This document shows, in pieces, positions 15,550 to 27,815 of a stretch of 64,000 nucleotides of DNA. Positions within the stretch are counted from its first letter, which is position 1; every line of letters starts with the position of its first letter. The notes under the pieces were generated by a model. The model worked only from the letters and a program-made list of their open reading frames with translations, was not told where the DNA came from and ran no database searches. This DNA is from Acanthochlamys bracteata (Eukaryota; Streptophyta; Magnoliopsida; Pandanales; Velloziaceae), in the NCBI GenBank assembly GCA_019914995.1, contig CM034129.1, positions 2,865,725-2,929,724 of the forward strand, written 5' to 3'. A program made the position numbers and the translations under genes.

Positions 15550-17284
15550 TTGTTTTTAGTAAGGGACAAGAAGTTGAACCAATGGTATAGCTGGCAATTC
15601 GTTTGAATTGCTGCTCCTGGCGACAGCATGCTCGTGAACTTTACTTGGGAAGGTTTTAGAGATCCTGCTCTGAGACTCATCTCAGAGCTTTGATGGGTTC
15701 TTCTTTTGAGCAGAGATGATACTTATGCGGTAGATGCACTGTTGACACAAATAGTCTTTCCTTTGCAGTCTGGTTTCTAGTATATCAGGCTTGTACACTA
15801 CTGATTTTGTGTTTATAATCATAAGATAAGTATCGACTCAATGATGATACCTAGAGAGTTTTTTCGTTGTGGAGAACTTTGTGAGTCAGACTTGTATAGT
15901 TAATGCTTCCTTATTTACATATCACTTATGGATAGGTTTAGTGAATTGAACTTGGTTATGTTGAAGGTGCCATCTCATATAAATCTTGGTAGAATCTTAG
16001 ACTTTTTAAGAGCTTGATCAATTCTTCCAACTTGGCTGCTGGTCTTACGCAGAGAAGCAGTGTGCCGACCCCTACCGAGATTACTGAGATCACTTAGTTT
16101 GAAAAGTAAGCTTTACTGCTTGCTGGAGAGCTGGAACGTAGTATAATACCTCTCATAGAGCTGATCATACACAAGACAGGAACTTCATTCATCATTAGAC
16201 TCAGCATTTTATTGCTCTCTTGCCAGGTTCCATGAACTTCTGGCAAAAGAAAACTACATCTTCCAACAGAGGACAATAAAAGGATTATCCTATTTACAAA
16301 GATTAGCTGTAGGTCTACCCCCTTGTATTGGAAAGCAAAGGTAATTGCTTCCCAAGAATGCTCATGGATCCAAGTATGAAACCCTAACCAGCTTGAAATA
16401 AATACCCAACCCAAACTGACCTGAAAAGTTTAGGTCAAGTATTTTGGATCCTTTTGATTCAAAATATCCGAATGTTATTTGAATTGTATTAAATTTACGT
16501 TTCGAAACCCAAAAGATCCAATCCGACTTACGAATATATTGAAAAACATTTTGTAAAGTTTTAGTACCAAATCTTATTACACTTGCCCATGTTTGAAATG
16601 CAAGTAATTAAGCTTTGTGAAAGTGAAAATTAACAAGTAAAGTTCTTTAAAAAATGGATTAAAAACGGAATTCAATTTTTATATTTCAAATATTTTTTGA
16701 AATAGATTGAAAGTAAAATTCAGATTTTATATTTTAATTATTTTAAAAGTGGGTTAAAATAAAATTTATTTTTTATATTTTTAAAAATGGATTCAAAGTA
16801 GAATCAATTGTTTTGTAAAGTGAAAATCTGCATGGAAGCTCCAATTATGACAAAAGAAACTAGAATTAAACACCCTTAGTAATAGTTTTAATAGTTTTAT
16901 ATAACTTCTTGTGATTTACTAACAATCTTTGCAAGTTGTTATCTTTTGCAATCTCTATAATCGTTTATCATCACAAAATGCATATATTAAATTTCATTAT
17001 TGATCAACTTTTTGAGAATATTATTGAAGTCTTTACTAATGAACTTATAACCAACGTGATCCATGCATACTTATGTTCAGGTCGGGTCTCTTTTTGAAAT
17101 GCCTAAACATTATCAGTCTAGACCGGGTACGCATGGAACCCGGCATCGGACGTGAACACCCCTGATCTTGCTTACTAAAACGAAGATTTACAAAGCAGAC
17201 GTACTTAGGTTCCATTCATATTTCCTAGAACTCAAATTACACCTGGAAACTTGGCGTGAAATTTGATAATCATCAGGGCCCGTT
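15550..17284. other. Convergent gap between SRP54 and HMT
   Basis: The first 300-400 bp are probably the SRP54 3' UTR. The remainder holds no gene that I recognise. A possible decayed DNA element ends near 17165 (listed separately). The HMT 3' UTR should lie at its right end. Confidence 0.5.
16395..17165. mobile_element. Possible relic of a hAT-like non-autonomous element
   Basis: The right edge reads GTGAACACCCCTG at about 17152-17164, the inverse of CAGGGGTGTTCAC. That is a common terminus of plant hAT-type elements. The interior has paired phrases such as ACCCAACCCAAACTGACC near 16404 and GGTCGGGTC near 17080. No matching left terminus or target duplication is visible, so the left boundary is a guess. 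Confidence 0.25.
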
Positions 17285-20200
17285 CTATTCAGTTTTCAAG
17301 ACCCTAGAAATAGCTCTGATAGTTTTTGGAGTTGTTCTGCAACAACCTCCAATGAGAGAAGCTCCAGCTTCACGCCATTTGTCCACATGCGAAATGAAAT
17401 CCTCATCAGATACACCAGTTGATTCCTGCAAGAGCAAGCAACAGTATTAAATGCTCATTCTACATGGAATCTCTTTGTCATACAGATTATTTAATGCAAG
17501 TGTTATATGATACTATCTTGATCGACTATAAAGACACCATGATAGGCAATCCAATGTCCTATACTAGGTAAAAAGGGCATGATATCTTAAGCCAATGATT
17601 TTTAGATATATAGCAAACAAGATGCATATAATAGCATTGCATCTTGATCTTGGATAAAAAGAGTGATATGTAGATTTATAAGGAGCTTTTGTGGAATTAA
17701 GTAGGTAGATGTAACAACTTGGAACAATAAGATAGCTCAAGTTCCCTATACTTGTCAGGTCTTCAATGACTTACCACCCATTGCTTTGTATCAGCATCAT
17801 ACTTCTCTCCACTGTTTGGGTAAATTACAATTGGTTTTCCAGTCACCTGCAAAATGACACAAGAAAAGGTAGAAATTGATGTCACAATCACCTAGTGAAA
17901 ATAAATCATAAAAGATTATATCTGAAATTTCCGTGACCATATCATGTAATAACTACAATACAAACATATGTGACATGCCTATAAGAACGTTGCAAGACGA
18001 AGATCTCAAATGACTGATGATAATGAGATTAACTTTCCATCAATCTTCGGGAATTGGCAAATTATAATGAATTGAGAAAAACATAGAAGAATACCCGTAA
18101 AAAGTGGTAGTTTCACTCACAACAGGTGTAACACACTGAACATAGTCAACTACATTAAATAGAAAAACATAGAAGAATATACATTGAATCACATAAACTT
18201 TACCGAGTAAGTTAATGAAACTCAAGATAATAGATAAACAGAAAGAACTTAGTGACATGTTTTCTGCTATCTACATGTCTAAAAATATCTACCTACTAAT
18301 ATTTTCCAGAAAGGGGAGAAAATTTTTTAGAGTCAACACATATCATTACTTTCAACAACTCTGCGGAATCCATGGAGAGATGAAGGCCAATAAACAAAAA
18401 CATCAAGTAGTCAGGGTCCATCTATATTGCGTCATATGGTAGGGAAACAAACACGTTATACCTTTCTGATAGAGAGAATCAAGTCATGTATAAATCTGGG
18501 TGGAGTGCAGTTGATTCCAACTGCAGCAACCTGCTTACAGGAATCAACGGTAGAAGCACATTCAACCATTGGATCTCCACAGACCACATTTATCCCATCT
18601 TTGGAACTAAAAGAAATCCATGCTGGTAGCTTTATATCATTCTCCTCCAAAAGCTCAACATACGCCTGCACAATGATCAACAGAACAAAATTGTGAAGCT
18701 TACCGTAGAAGCATTCTCAAAGAACGAATCACTAGACATGCTACTTTGTCTGGTGCTATATATTTCATATATAATATAGGTTTGCTATGTCTGCAAATCC
18801 CTCCTTGTATCTAAGTTAATTAGCAAATCCAATCGTACAACAGTACGCCAACTTGTACAATTTTCAGTTTACGCAGTTAATCTTAAGGAGAAGGGAGTAA
18901 TACTAGATAGTGAACAATGAGGGTGTCTGCATAATATCGACATGGCAGAAACTAAAGCAACAAACATGGGAGTTCCAGATGACCTGGTTTAGGACAATAG
19001 GACTCGAACAGCAATTTGTAATTAAAGTATCCAGTTATTACTAGTGTATCTGGAAATTTGTCTAAACCAATCAGCAAGAATGCTCCAGAACAAGTTGTTT
19101 TGAGAATGTCAAATGGGTAGGTCTATAATTGAGATATCCATGTATAAGTGGTTTATCTGGAAAGCGATTTTAAATATCACAAACCTGAGCTTCCATTTTG
19201 TTTGGGGTTGTTTCAAAAGCAATGAGATCAGCTCCAGATCCTGCAAGGATTTGAAGCCTTCTTCTGTGGAAGTCTTTGAGTTTTTCCAAGGTCATATCCT
19301 TTCCATAGTCCCCACTGCCAAGTGCCAACAAACAACAATGACTAAATATGTCAAATGCCAAAATTGTAAGATACTGGTGTAAGAAAGGAATCTATTTATC
19401 ATGCCTGTACTCAGAACCATCAGCCAAATATGCCCCATAGCTTCCAATGGATGCTGCAACCAAAATAGGTCGTGTAGACTTGATTCCATTTTCATCCAAA
19501 TCAGATTGACCTCTAGAATATTCTGCCTGATATATATCTCGTGCTTCCAATGCAATTTCGACACACCTACGTAAGAAGGCTTCACTTTCTTCCCTTGTGT
19601 AACCTCTTGCCTCAAACCCTTCAATAGTTGCCTGCTCCATGCAAATTGTCACAACAACAAAATTCATGGCGGATGATGATAGAAGATCGCTCACTGGAGA
19701 TGCATACCTGATATGATGATGAAATGATGATATCTGCACCTGCTTTAAGATAGTCCAGGTGAACCTGTTTAGATGACAAACAAGAATATAAATACAGTCC
19801 AAAACTAGAAATTTCACAGAAATAATTAGACTACAATCCCATGGCAGGAACACACTGCAGGCATCGTAATGGACATTAACAAATTAAAAGATGTGCAAAA
19901 CATGAATATGTGTATATATGTATGTATGTTTGTATGTACATACACACTCACACAAAAATATATACATACACATACACTGGAAAGACTGTCAAATCATAAT
20001 TTGATAAGCTTATGTAAATCATTAGCGAAGCTTATTTTGTGTTCATTGGATGTAATACTTCAATATTTCTATCATGCAACTTACACCTCACTAAATTGTT
20101 AACTCAACTCACAATACTATCATTAATGAACTAAACAATTGCAGACAGAAGGATCAAAACATCACATTTTATCAGTATGTCAACGATAATACCTATTCAC

Positions 20201-20906
20201 AAGCTAGTTAAGTCTAAAAATTATTACAGAACACCGGAAACTGAGACTTATCCTGACAAGTGCAGTCGACTAAAAGAAACTACTACATAAAAAAACCAAT
20301 CATCAAAAAGAAAATCCTGATCAGTTATCACTATTAGAAACAACTTAGTTCACAGAGCTACTTCTGTCCTCTACAATATCAGAAAGATTAATTCCAGGAT
20401 TCTCAATTCCGTATAAATATACCAGATACATATCAAAACATAACAAAAATCAAACAAATCAGTTTTCTAAACGTTCAAAATAATAATAATAATAACGTAA
20501 AAAAAAATTAATAACAACAATCACTGAATTTATTAACGACATCATGACCGCATGCCTCTTCTTATCTAAACTAATAAAATCCCTCGACTCCGATAACATT
20601 AGCAAACCCAGCCTCGACGTTTCTCAATCCAACGTCACCACGACCTCTAGCCGATCACTTGAAAATCTCTGCAAATAGCAAATAAGAAAATGAACAAACC
20701 TTTCGGATCAGATGTGGAGCAGAGATTAAGCACTTGGCGCTCCACAGTGGATCATTGAGGTCAGCACCGTTTGCCTCCAACTCCGTTGCAAGTCCGCCAT
20801 CAACCACCGCAGAACCACCGCACCGCTGCAGAAAATCTTCAAAATCTCTCACCGACCGTGGTGCCTTCGGAATATTCCCGACTTTGTCTGTCCTACTCAG
20901 TCCCAT
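17285..20906 (-). CDS. HMT: Homocysteine S-methyltransferase
   Basis: It transfers a methyl group from S-methylmethionine (or SAM) to homocysteine to make methionine, the return half of the SMM cycle, in the cytosol. Exons: 20906-20700, 19764-19708, 19631-19405, 19314-19185, 18665-18462, 17846-17775 and 17425-17285. They join in phase to 345 aa, as in plant HMTs. [20 protein letters not shown] is near residue 42. [18 protein letters not shown] spans the exon 3-4 junction. The zinc ligands are in GINC (about Cys260) and GGCC (about Cys327-328). The start at 20906 is preceded in frame by a stop at once upstream, and a TTG lies between them. Intron 3 has a GC donor (ACAG|GCATGA) with a normal AG acceptor, and no GT alternative keeps the conserved residues. 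Exact paralogue (HMT-2 or HMT-3 type) is undecided. Confidence 0.95.
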
Positions 20907-22214
20907 CGATTCCAATTTCAATCACGAGTGTAGAGAAGAAGGGATTCAAGAGCTCGTTGGTTGCGCTCCTCTTGCTAGCACCAGCTGAATATGTAACCGT
21001 GGAGAAGAAGATTTATTAGATTATCAAAATTCCCCTGGGTTTAAGGAAGGGATGCATTGACGCGTGGTTTTTATGGGGGACCATGTTGTTTAGAACCCTA
21101 CGCGTAGGTGTAGTTCTGTACATTGGACGAGGTGAATTCTTCCAGAAACCTGGCTAGATCCAGACATGTATTGGCATGAAATAAGGGTTGAATTCAGAAC
21201 CGATTAAATCCAAAGAGCAAGTTCATATATGATCCATTAAAAACCTGTTTGGCATGCCAGCTTTTGGATTTTCTAAGTCCAAAATTTTTTTTTAAGAAGT
21301 AGAATCAGGTAACCCAAACATCCCGTAACGAAGTAGAAAATTTATTTATACGTGAATGTGAAGCGCTGCTGACGCGAATCCATTAGGTGAAGATAAGAAC
21401 GTGATTGAATCTGGAATGTTAAGGTTATATGAGTGAAGAAATCTTCCTCCTGCAGTTGCAGCAGCTTATCTTGCTAGGAAAGACTGGATTTTGCAGAAGC
21501 TTATAGAGAAAACTATTATTATGTCGCTTTACTTTTCACGTTGCGTGCTATAAGAAAAGTTTAAGAGAGTTAACGGTTAAGAAAGCCAGAATTATTAACA
21601 TGGTTAGATAACTTCGAATATAGAATTGAAAATCTCAATCCCACCTTTTTCTACACAAAAATCATGAATTAGATTCTGCAATAAGCTACTACATACTGAC
21701 GAATGCTTACACTAAAAGAGGATGTCAAAACAAATTTGGGGAAAACAAAGATCAATACTTCTTTCTGTCCGTAACGATACCTTTCGGTCAACTTGCTCGG
21801 ATTCCTTTCTGCTTTGGAGCAACCAGGCAGGAGGATACCAGTGTTGCGTTACAGTTATTCTGATTCTCCTCAAAGAGGAATCAACCGACGACAGGTAACA
21901 CAATGGACAGGATTGAAGAAGCACTAACAAGGTAGCATATGAATCTCAATATTCTACAAACAAGCCAAATGAAAAGTATATCTAGAAGACTAACAACTGT
22001 GATCAAGTGCTATCCAATCTTCAAAGACAAGATACTAACCTAACTAGAAACGCATTCACCACCTTATGAAATTATTAACACATCCGACCTGTTTCTGACT
22101 AGGCGAAAGTGGCTGCTTGAAAGACTAAAAAACTGTGAAGGTCTAAGACTGGTACTGCAGAGAATATTACTGTACAAAACCAACGAAGAACAAGAAATAT
22201 GGAATTATCTTCAT
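20907..22214. other. HMT promoter side and 3' flank of the Raf-like kinase
   Basis: The HMT leader and promoter (minus strand) should occupy the first several hundred bases. The Raf-like kinase 3' UTR probably covers roughly 21950-22214. Near 21245-21325 a short segment opens CCTGTTTGGCATGCC and closes AACCCAAACATCCC, weakly inverted ends that could be a tiny element. Nothing else was recognised. Confidence 0.4.
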
Positions 22215-25200
22215 TTATGGACCACGAGCTGGACGGAAGCAGAAACATCTAGTTGTCTGGTCATCTGGGATCATCCCGCCTCCTTTGCTCGTGTCAATTG
22301 CCTCCAAAAGCCTCACAACCTCATCCATTTCTGGTCGTTTATCTGGATTAGCATCCCAGCATTTCTTCATGATGCTCGCAAGTGCACTGGGGCACCATCG
22401 GGGAATATCCGGCCGTAGATTCTGCCACATGGAAAAAACATTGCTCATTATATTCATTTTGGGGAGACATGTCTAGGTTGTTCACCCTAAGTAGCTATAC
22501 AGCAAAGCTAACAGCCACTGTTAAAGAAAAAGAAAGAAACACAACCAGGGTCCAGTCCAGTGCACATGTCAATTGGAAAAGGTTCCTTTAAAGTATTCTT
22601 GCACAGCTGTATTGAAAGAAGAAGAGCATGTACTAACTTGGAAACTTAAGGAAGTTTTACCTGTCGCACGACGGCTGAAGAGACATCAGCGAAACTAAGA
22701 TCAGGATATGGCATAGCACAGCAGTAGATCTCCCATAAGCATATACCAAAGCTGTACACATCACATTTATGGTTATATGGTTTTCCATCCAGGACCTGCA
22801 CATACATTAGCATTGATGAATTATTCAAGGGTTGATAACAAAGGTTTCATTTATCCTCAGACATCATATGCGTGCTAGTTAAGTGTTAACAGCAGTATAC
22901 CTCTGGAGCCATATATCCAAGAGTACCAGTTTCCCCAGTCATATCCTTGGGATTCTGTGCCTCAACACGTGCAACACCAAAATCAGCAATTTTAAGATTT
23001 CTGTGTGCATCTAGCAACATATTTTCAGTTTTGAGATCACGATGGACTATTTTTCTAGAGTGTAGATAGCTCAGCCTGCACAAGAGTATGCATTAGGTGT
23101 TTAATTGCCTCCAACAAGCACATTCAAATATGGATTCACTAGGACCACTAACCCCCTTGAAAGATCCAATCCAAGTTGAATTACAACTTTATAAGGAAGC
23201 TTCTTGATCCTGTTCTTTATAAGATACTGCTTCAGGGTTCCACCAGGAAGATACTCAACAACAACACAACACGCTCTAGCTGGTAGAGTGTTTTCCCCAC
23301 TGCTTTCAGGATCCTTTTGGGGAATCTTAAGATCTGTTGCTCCCATTGATGCTCCAATGAACTAACACAGAAAGGGGACACATTCTTAGATGGCAATAGA
23401 CATTTGAAAAGAAAATGCAATGACTGCATATGTAACAAAACCCTCAACAAAATAAAATAGATGGCCCATGAACAGCAACCTTTGTCACATTTGGATGGTC
23501 AAGCTTATGCCAAACAGCAACTTCTTGTCGAAATGATGCCCGAAGATTGGCAGTATCCGCTTCAGTCGCAACACCATCTTCACCCCAGTCCAGTATCTTC
23601 ACTGTGATGCAGATCATATATAAGCAAAACTATTTTCAACAACTTGTGTTTGAGACTATTTAACATCAGCGCAGCATCATTCTTATCCGAAATCATGCAT
23701 CTTCAGGCTCTAAATGCAGATCAAAAGCTTAAAGGAATCTAAAACACACCTGTTCTACTTTGAAGTACCTAAGAAAGTGTAGCAATTAAGCTTCCAGAAC
23801 TATTCAAGCTGACTATATTACTGTAGAAGACATTCGATCATCTTCAAGGCATTACTTCACTTGCATATGTAAATTAAGGCTAGAAAGACATCGATTTGGT
23901 ATGTAACTAATTAGAGATAAGTGGTACTTGTATCTTATTTACTTCAGAACTGTATCATGAAGTAAACCTTTTAAGAACTCTTGAATGATGGTTAAGATTT
24001 TCATCCGTCTCATATAGTCCATCTATAGTGCATAATCCACTAACTATGAAGTTTATTGGAAAACAGAACTTCATCTTTTTAAGGGAGAAGGTCTTTGGCC
24101 TTATTAATAATTGATAGACTAAGTTAAAAGTCAGATGTTTCTTATACACTCATTCTAGTATGGAACATTTCACGAACGGTCAAGCAAGCTTCATTTTCTC
24201 ATATGTATCTTACGCAGAAATTCTTGATATGAAGGGAAGAAACGTTTTACCTTGCATGAGTGACTAAAGAAGATAAGAAAGGGTACAAGATTAGAGTGAT
24301 AAACTAATAACTAGAGTTAGAAAGGGCATCATCAAATAAACTACAATGTACATAATAATTAAAGGAGATATGACAGGAACACACAACAACAAAGTTCGAT
24401 GAAAACTAATACAGAAAACAAAAGAATATAAATACTAGAATTAATAATGACTAGTATAATCGAGCCATAACTTCGCACGAAGTTGGAAAAGACAGAGTAT
24501 CATTTAAGATTTAGTAAGGTGCTAGAACATTAGAATCCATAATCTATGTTTGTACAGCATTAACAGGAACAATACAATGAACTCTTGCTTAGGTACTTGA
24601 AATTTTGAACATAATTTTGTCTGATGAACTAAAAAGAGGTCCCATGTCATTCATACCCTTGCAAACACATCTCTACAAGATCTTTGCATATAATCTTCTT
24701 GTGATACAATACAAGCTTGAAAAATGAAGCTCAAGGCCAATCAGCAGTGACAACATTACAGTGAAATAGCGCAACTAGTTTTCAATCAATTCCAAATCCA
24801 CAAAATAAAGGTAAATAACTACCAAAACAAGGACAGTTCGGACAATGGCATGCTTACTAAACAAAGTAAGGAATGCACGTAAATCAGCAGGTACATGAGA
24901 AAAGCATAATTTGCGCAGAATTTAACTAGATACACAGAAATCAACAATTCCAAAGCGATCAACATACCAGCAACATCTAACCCATCATATCTGCCACGAT
25001 AAACTGATCCATACGTCCCATGAGCAATGGCATACCGTATTTCCAGCTTCGATAGATCAATTTCCCACTCTTCCTTCGGCCTACCAAGATCTTTCTCCTT
25101 GCTCCAAGCCTTGGACAGAGTCTTTTCTAGCTGGAGATCCAAATTCTTAAGATCAATCTTATCAGCTCTAAGAAACATATCTTTGTTACCAAAGCTTCGA

Positions 25201-25277
25201 AATTCTTTCAACTTAGGTTTCATTCCGCTTTCCATTGCTTCATCAATTGCATCTTTCTCTCCCTTTCCCGATTTCAT
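22215..25277 (-). CDS. Raf-like protein kinase, group C (ATMRK1-like)
   Basis: A cytosolic Ser/Thr kinase of the plant MLK/Raf-related class. It is named MAPKKK-like, but its real targets are unknown. Exons: 25277-24968, 23601-23480, 23361-23153, 23075-22901, 22795-22661 and 22421-22215. The phases agree, giving 385 aa. The first 80 residues are a basic/acidic leader typical of this group ([20 protein letters not shown]). The glycine loop [10 protein letters not shown] is near 87, with the lysine in [13 protein letters not shown] at the next exon. [12 protein letters not shown] has its catalytic Asp near 227. DFGVAR is near 245 and [10 protein letters not shown] marks the end of the activation loop. 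All catalytic residues are present. The C-terminus is [10 protein letters not shown], a Cys-rich tail that could be lipid-modified (inference). Intron 1 is long at 1.37 kb. Confidence 0.93.
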
Positions 25278-26040
25278 CTTCACCCAAATTCCCAATTACC
25301 AATTCTCCTAAAAAAAACAAAACAATCTATCTACCTATATATCTACCTGATGTCAACTAGGTTCTTCTATCTGGATTAAACCCAACAAATTTGTACTGCC
25401 AAAAGATTCATAAAACTAGTTGCCACTGATTAAGTTGGTGAAAAACTTATTGATAATTTAATTACAGTATAATAGAAACCTTCAAACAAACTTAAAGCCA
25501 ATATATATTGAAAAAATTATGTATAAAGAAAAAACAGGTATTTGAAATTAGTTAGAAGTCTTAAAAAAGGGAAACTAAGAAACCTTCTTAGCAAATTCCA
25601 TTTTTCCAAAAGAATTCGGCAGTCTATTTAAGACTCTGGAAACCGGATGATTCGAGTAGAAACAAAGAATCAGAAAAACGTGCAGAAAAACCACTCGACC
25701 AATTTGACAACTTTTTAGTAGTTTATACCGAAGAATAAGAAATCAGAACAACAAAAGAAAAAAACAAGTCTTTTAATCAAAGAAAAACAAAACTTGAAAA
25801 GACCAAGAAGAAGAAGAAGAAGAAGAAGAAGAAGAACGAGTGAAGAGAAATAGAGATGTGTCGCAGTTTTGAGCCAATGAATTGATCGACGAAGAGTTGA
25901 CCAAGCGAATAATAAAGGCACAGAGAGGGAGGCGCGTGCGTGAGGTTTAGCGTCATCTGGTGGGACCCGATACAAGCCACGTCTCAATTCTAAGTCCGAG
26001 TTGGAATCAAACACGGCTGGGCCAACGGATTGGGTTATGA
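25278..26040 (-). promoter_or_regulatory. Raf-like kinase leader and promoter
   Basis: Sequence upstream of the start codon at 25277, read on the minus strand. It contains the (AAG)n run at 25805-25836, which is CTT in transcript sense. AGGTTTC near 25580 on the minus strand could mark a leader-intron junction, but this is unproven. Confidence 0.35.
25805..25836. repeat. (AAG)n microsatellite
   Basis: About ten AAG units on the plus strand, CTT in the sense of the Raf-like kinase transcript. It sits about 530 bp upstream of the start codon, at nearly the same distance as the CTT run of the 5-phosphatase gene. Confidence 0.9.
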
Positions 26041-26510
26041 ATCTGGTTAATTTAACTACTATCTATCTTCAACCTTGATCATTAAGATTGTCTACAGTGC
26101 AACCCATTGTCTAGACATCCAATTTTATTCACTTTCAAAGTAAGCAAATTAACTTTAATAATAATAACAATAGATCGGTTCATGTCTAAAATATGAATCT
26201 ATCTACAATAGATCGGTTTTGCTTGTCCTATATTAAACCAAGTTAATCATCCTAGGCTACGTCTAGGGATTACACCATAAGCATTGCTCTAATTATTCTC
26301 TTTCTTTTGGTTTTTGATTAAGACATTATGTTTTAATATATGATAACAAAACGAAGCGTGTTCAATCCTACCAAAATCGGTTATCTTGAAAAGTTGAATA
26401 GGAGAACGAAGTTCAGCATTGCAACGAACTAGACGACACGAAATCTGTGGTAATTGGTCAGAGACGTAACTACGAATAATAGTTTTTATATGCCAACGAT
26501 AGTCAATATC

Positions 26511-27141
26511 ATAGTTGTAAAAATTGAACCGAATATTGAATCGAAAAAACTGTCTGAATTAACAGATCACGGATCAATAAGTTGAACCATCATGTCAAAA
26601 ATACTAAAATATTGACGGTAGTGCGAACATTTATTATTTCAAAAAAATAAAATAAAATATTTCTTTGTTAAAAGGCATAAAAAAAAAATAAATTAACAAA
26701 AAAATATAATAAAATAAATAAAATAATTTAACTAATAAACTTTAAAAGAAATTCTTTATTTTAAAATAATTTTATTATTTCTCTTACAATTTAACAAAAT
26801 TAGTAATATAAAAACATAAAAATCACTAATAAGAAATATTTACAAATAAAATATAATAAATTTATTTTTTTGCATTATCACATTCAAATATAAAATCTAA
26901 ACTACATATTATATTTCAATATAAAACTACTAATAATTTTTGCATCAATATATTACAAATCTAAATTTTTTAAAATTTAATTTAACTCGATTCGATCCGA
27001 ACGATCGGATCGGAACGGATCGAAGCGGGTCAGAACGGATCGATTACATAAACGGTTTTATAATAAATCCGGACTGATTTATGTCCCGAGTCGACGATTT
27101 CTGAGTCGACGCGGACGGACCGGTTCAGATTTTACAACTAT
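26511..27141. mobile_element. 631-bp non-autonomous DNA element with 21-bp terminal inverted repeats
   Basis: The left end begins ATAGTTGTAAAA and runs to GAACCG. The inverse of the right end gives the same outline, with 19 of 21 positions matching. The middle is nearly pure A/T. The right arm carries GC-rich phrases repeating GGATCGGAACGGATCG (about 27003-27045). There is no coding capacity. Flanks share only AATAT, slightly offset, so the target duplication is unclear and the superfamily (Mutator-like or hAT-like) is undecided. Confidence 0.7.
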
Positions 27142-27504
27142 AATTAATATTCGAAAACAAGGTAACATGTGAACTTTCATTCAATCAAAAAAAATCAAAG
27201 AAATAAAAAACAAAAAAACATCGGTTTTTTCAAGATAAGTAGACCTGTTGATTGCACAAGATTCCATATCATCCTGCTGCAAACAAAAGAACTCATGCAT
27301 CAGTATTAAACAAATGGTTACGTCAATTTAGTTGCGAAACTGACGAATGAAATATCCTGGACTACAATTTTCATTTTCGAATGAGCAGCATATAACAACT
27401 GCTCTCAACAAAATATCAGGAAAAGACATCTCATTCATGGAAAGACGAAGTTAGGCAACAAGGAATTCTATATGTATATACCCCTAAATAGAGACAGCAT
27501 CTTA

Positions 27505-27815
27505 TTATCCAATCCCAAATTATTATAGGGGATGTTTTGGAAGTGCATTCTATAAAATCAGACGATAAGGAATTATATACCATCATCCAATCTCAGATTA
27601 TTATAGGAGACGTTTAAGACTTCATTATCCCACTATCCTATTTTATAAAAAAAATTATGCTTCAATTTTTTTTATAATTCAAATTATATAAATAAATTTT
27701 ATATACATATATTTTTTTAATATAAAAAATGCAAACTTATTTTTAAAAAAATCTTTAAATAATTTTTTTAGAAATTTTTTTATTTGAAGCAATTCCAAAC
27801 ATCTCTTATAAAACT
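27505..27815. repeat. AT-rich element with inverted ends and internal 78-bp direct repeat
   Basis: The left end TTATAGGGGATGTTTTGGAA (27524) has an imperfect inverse near 27788-27812 (CAATTCCAAACATCTCTTAT). The segment from about 27505 to 27550 recurs with differences at 27583-27628, an offset of exactly 78 bp (shared core ATCCAATC, then ATTATTATAGG). This fits a short DNA element with a duplicated terminus. Confidence 0.5.
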
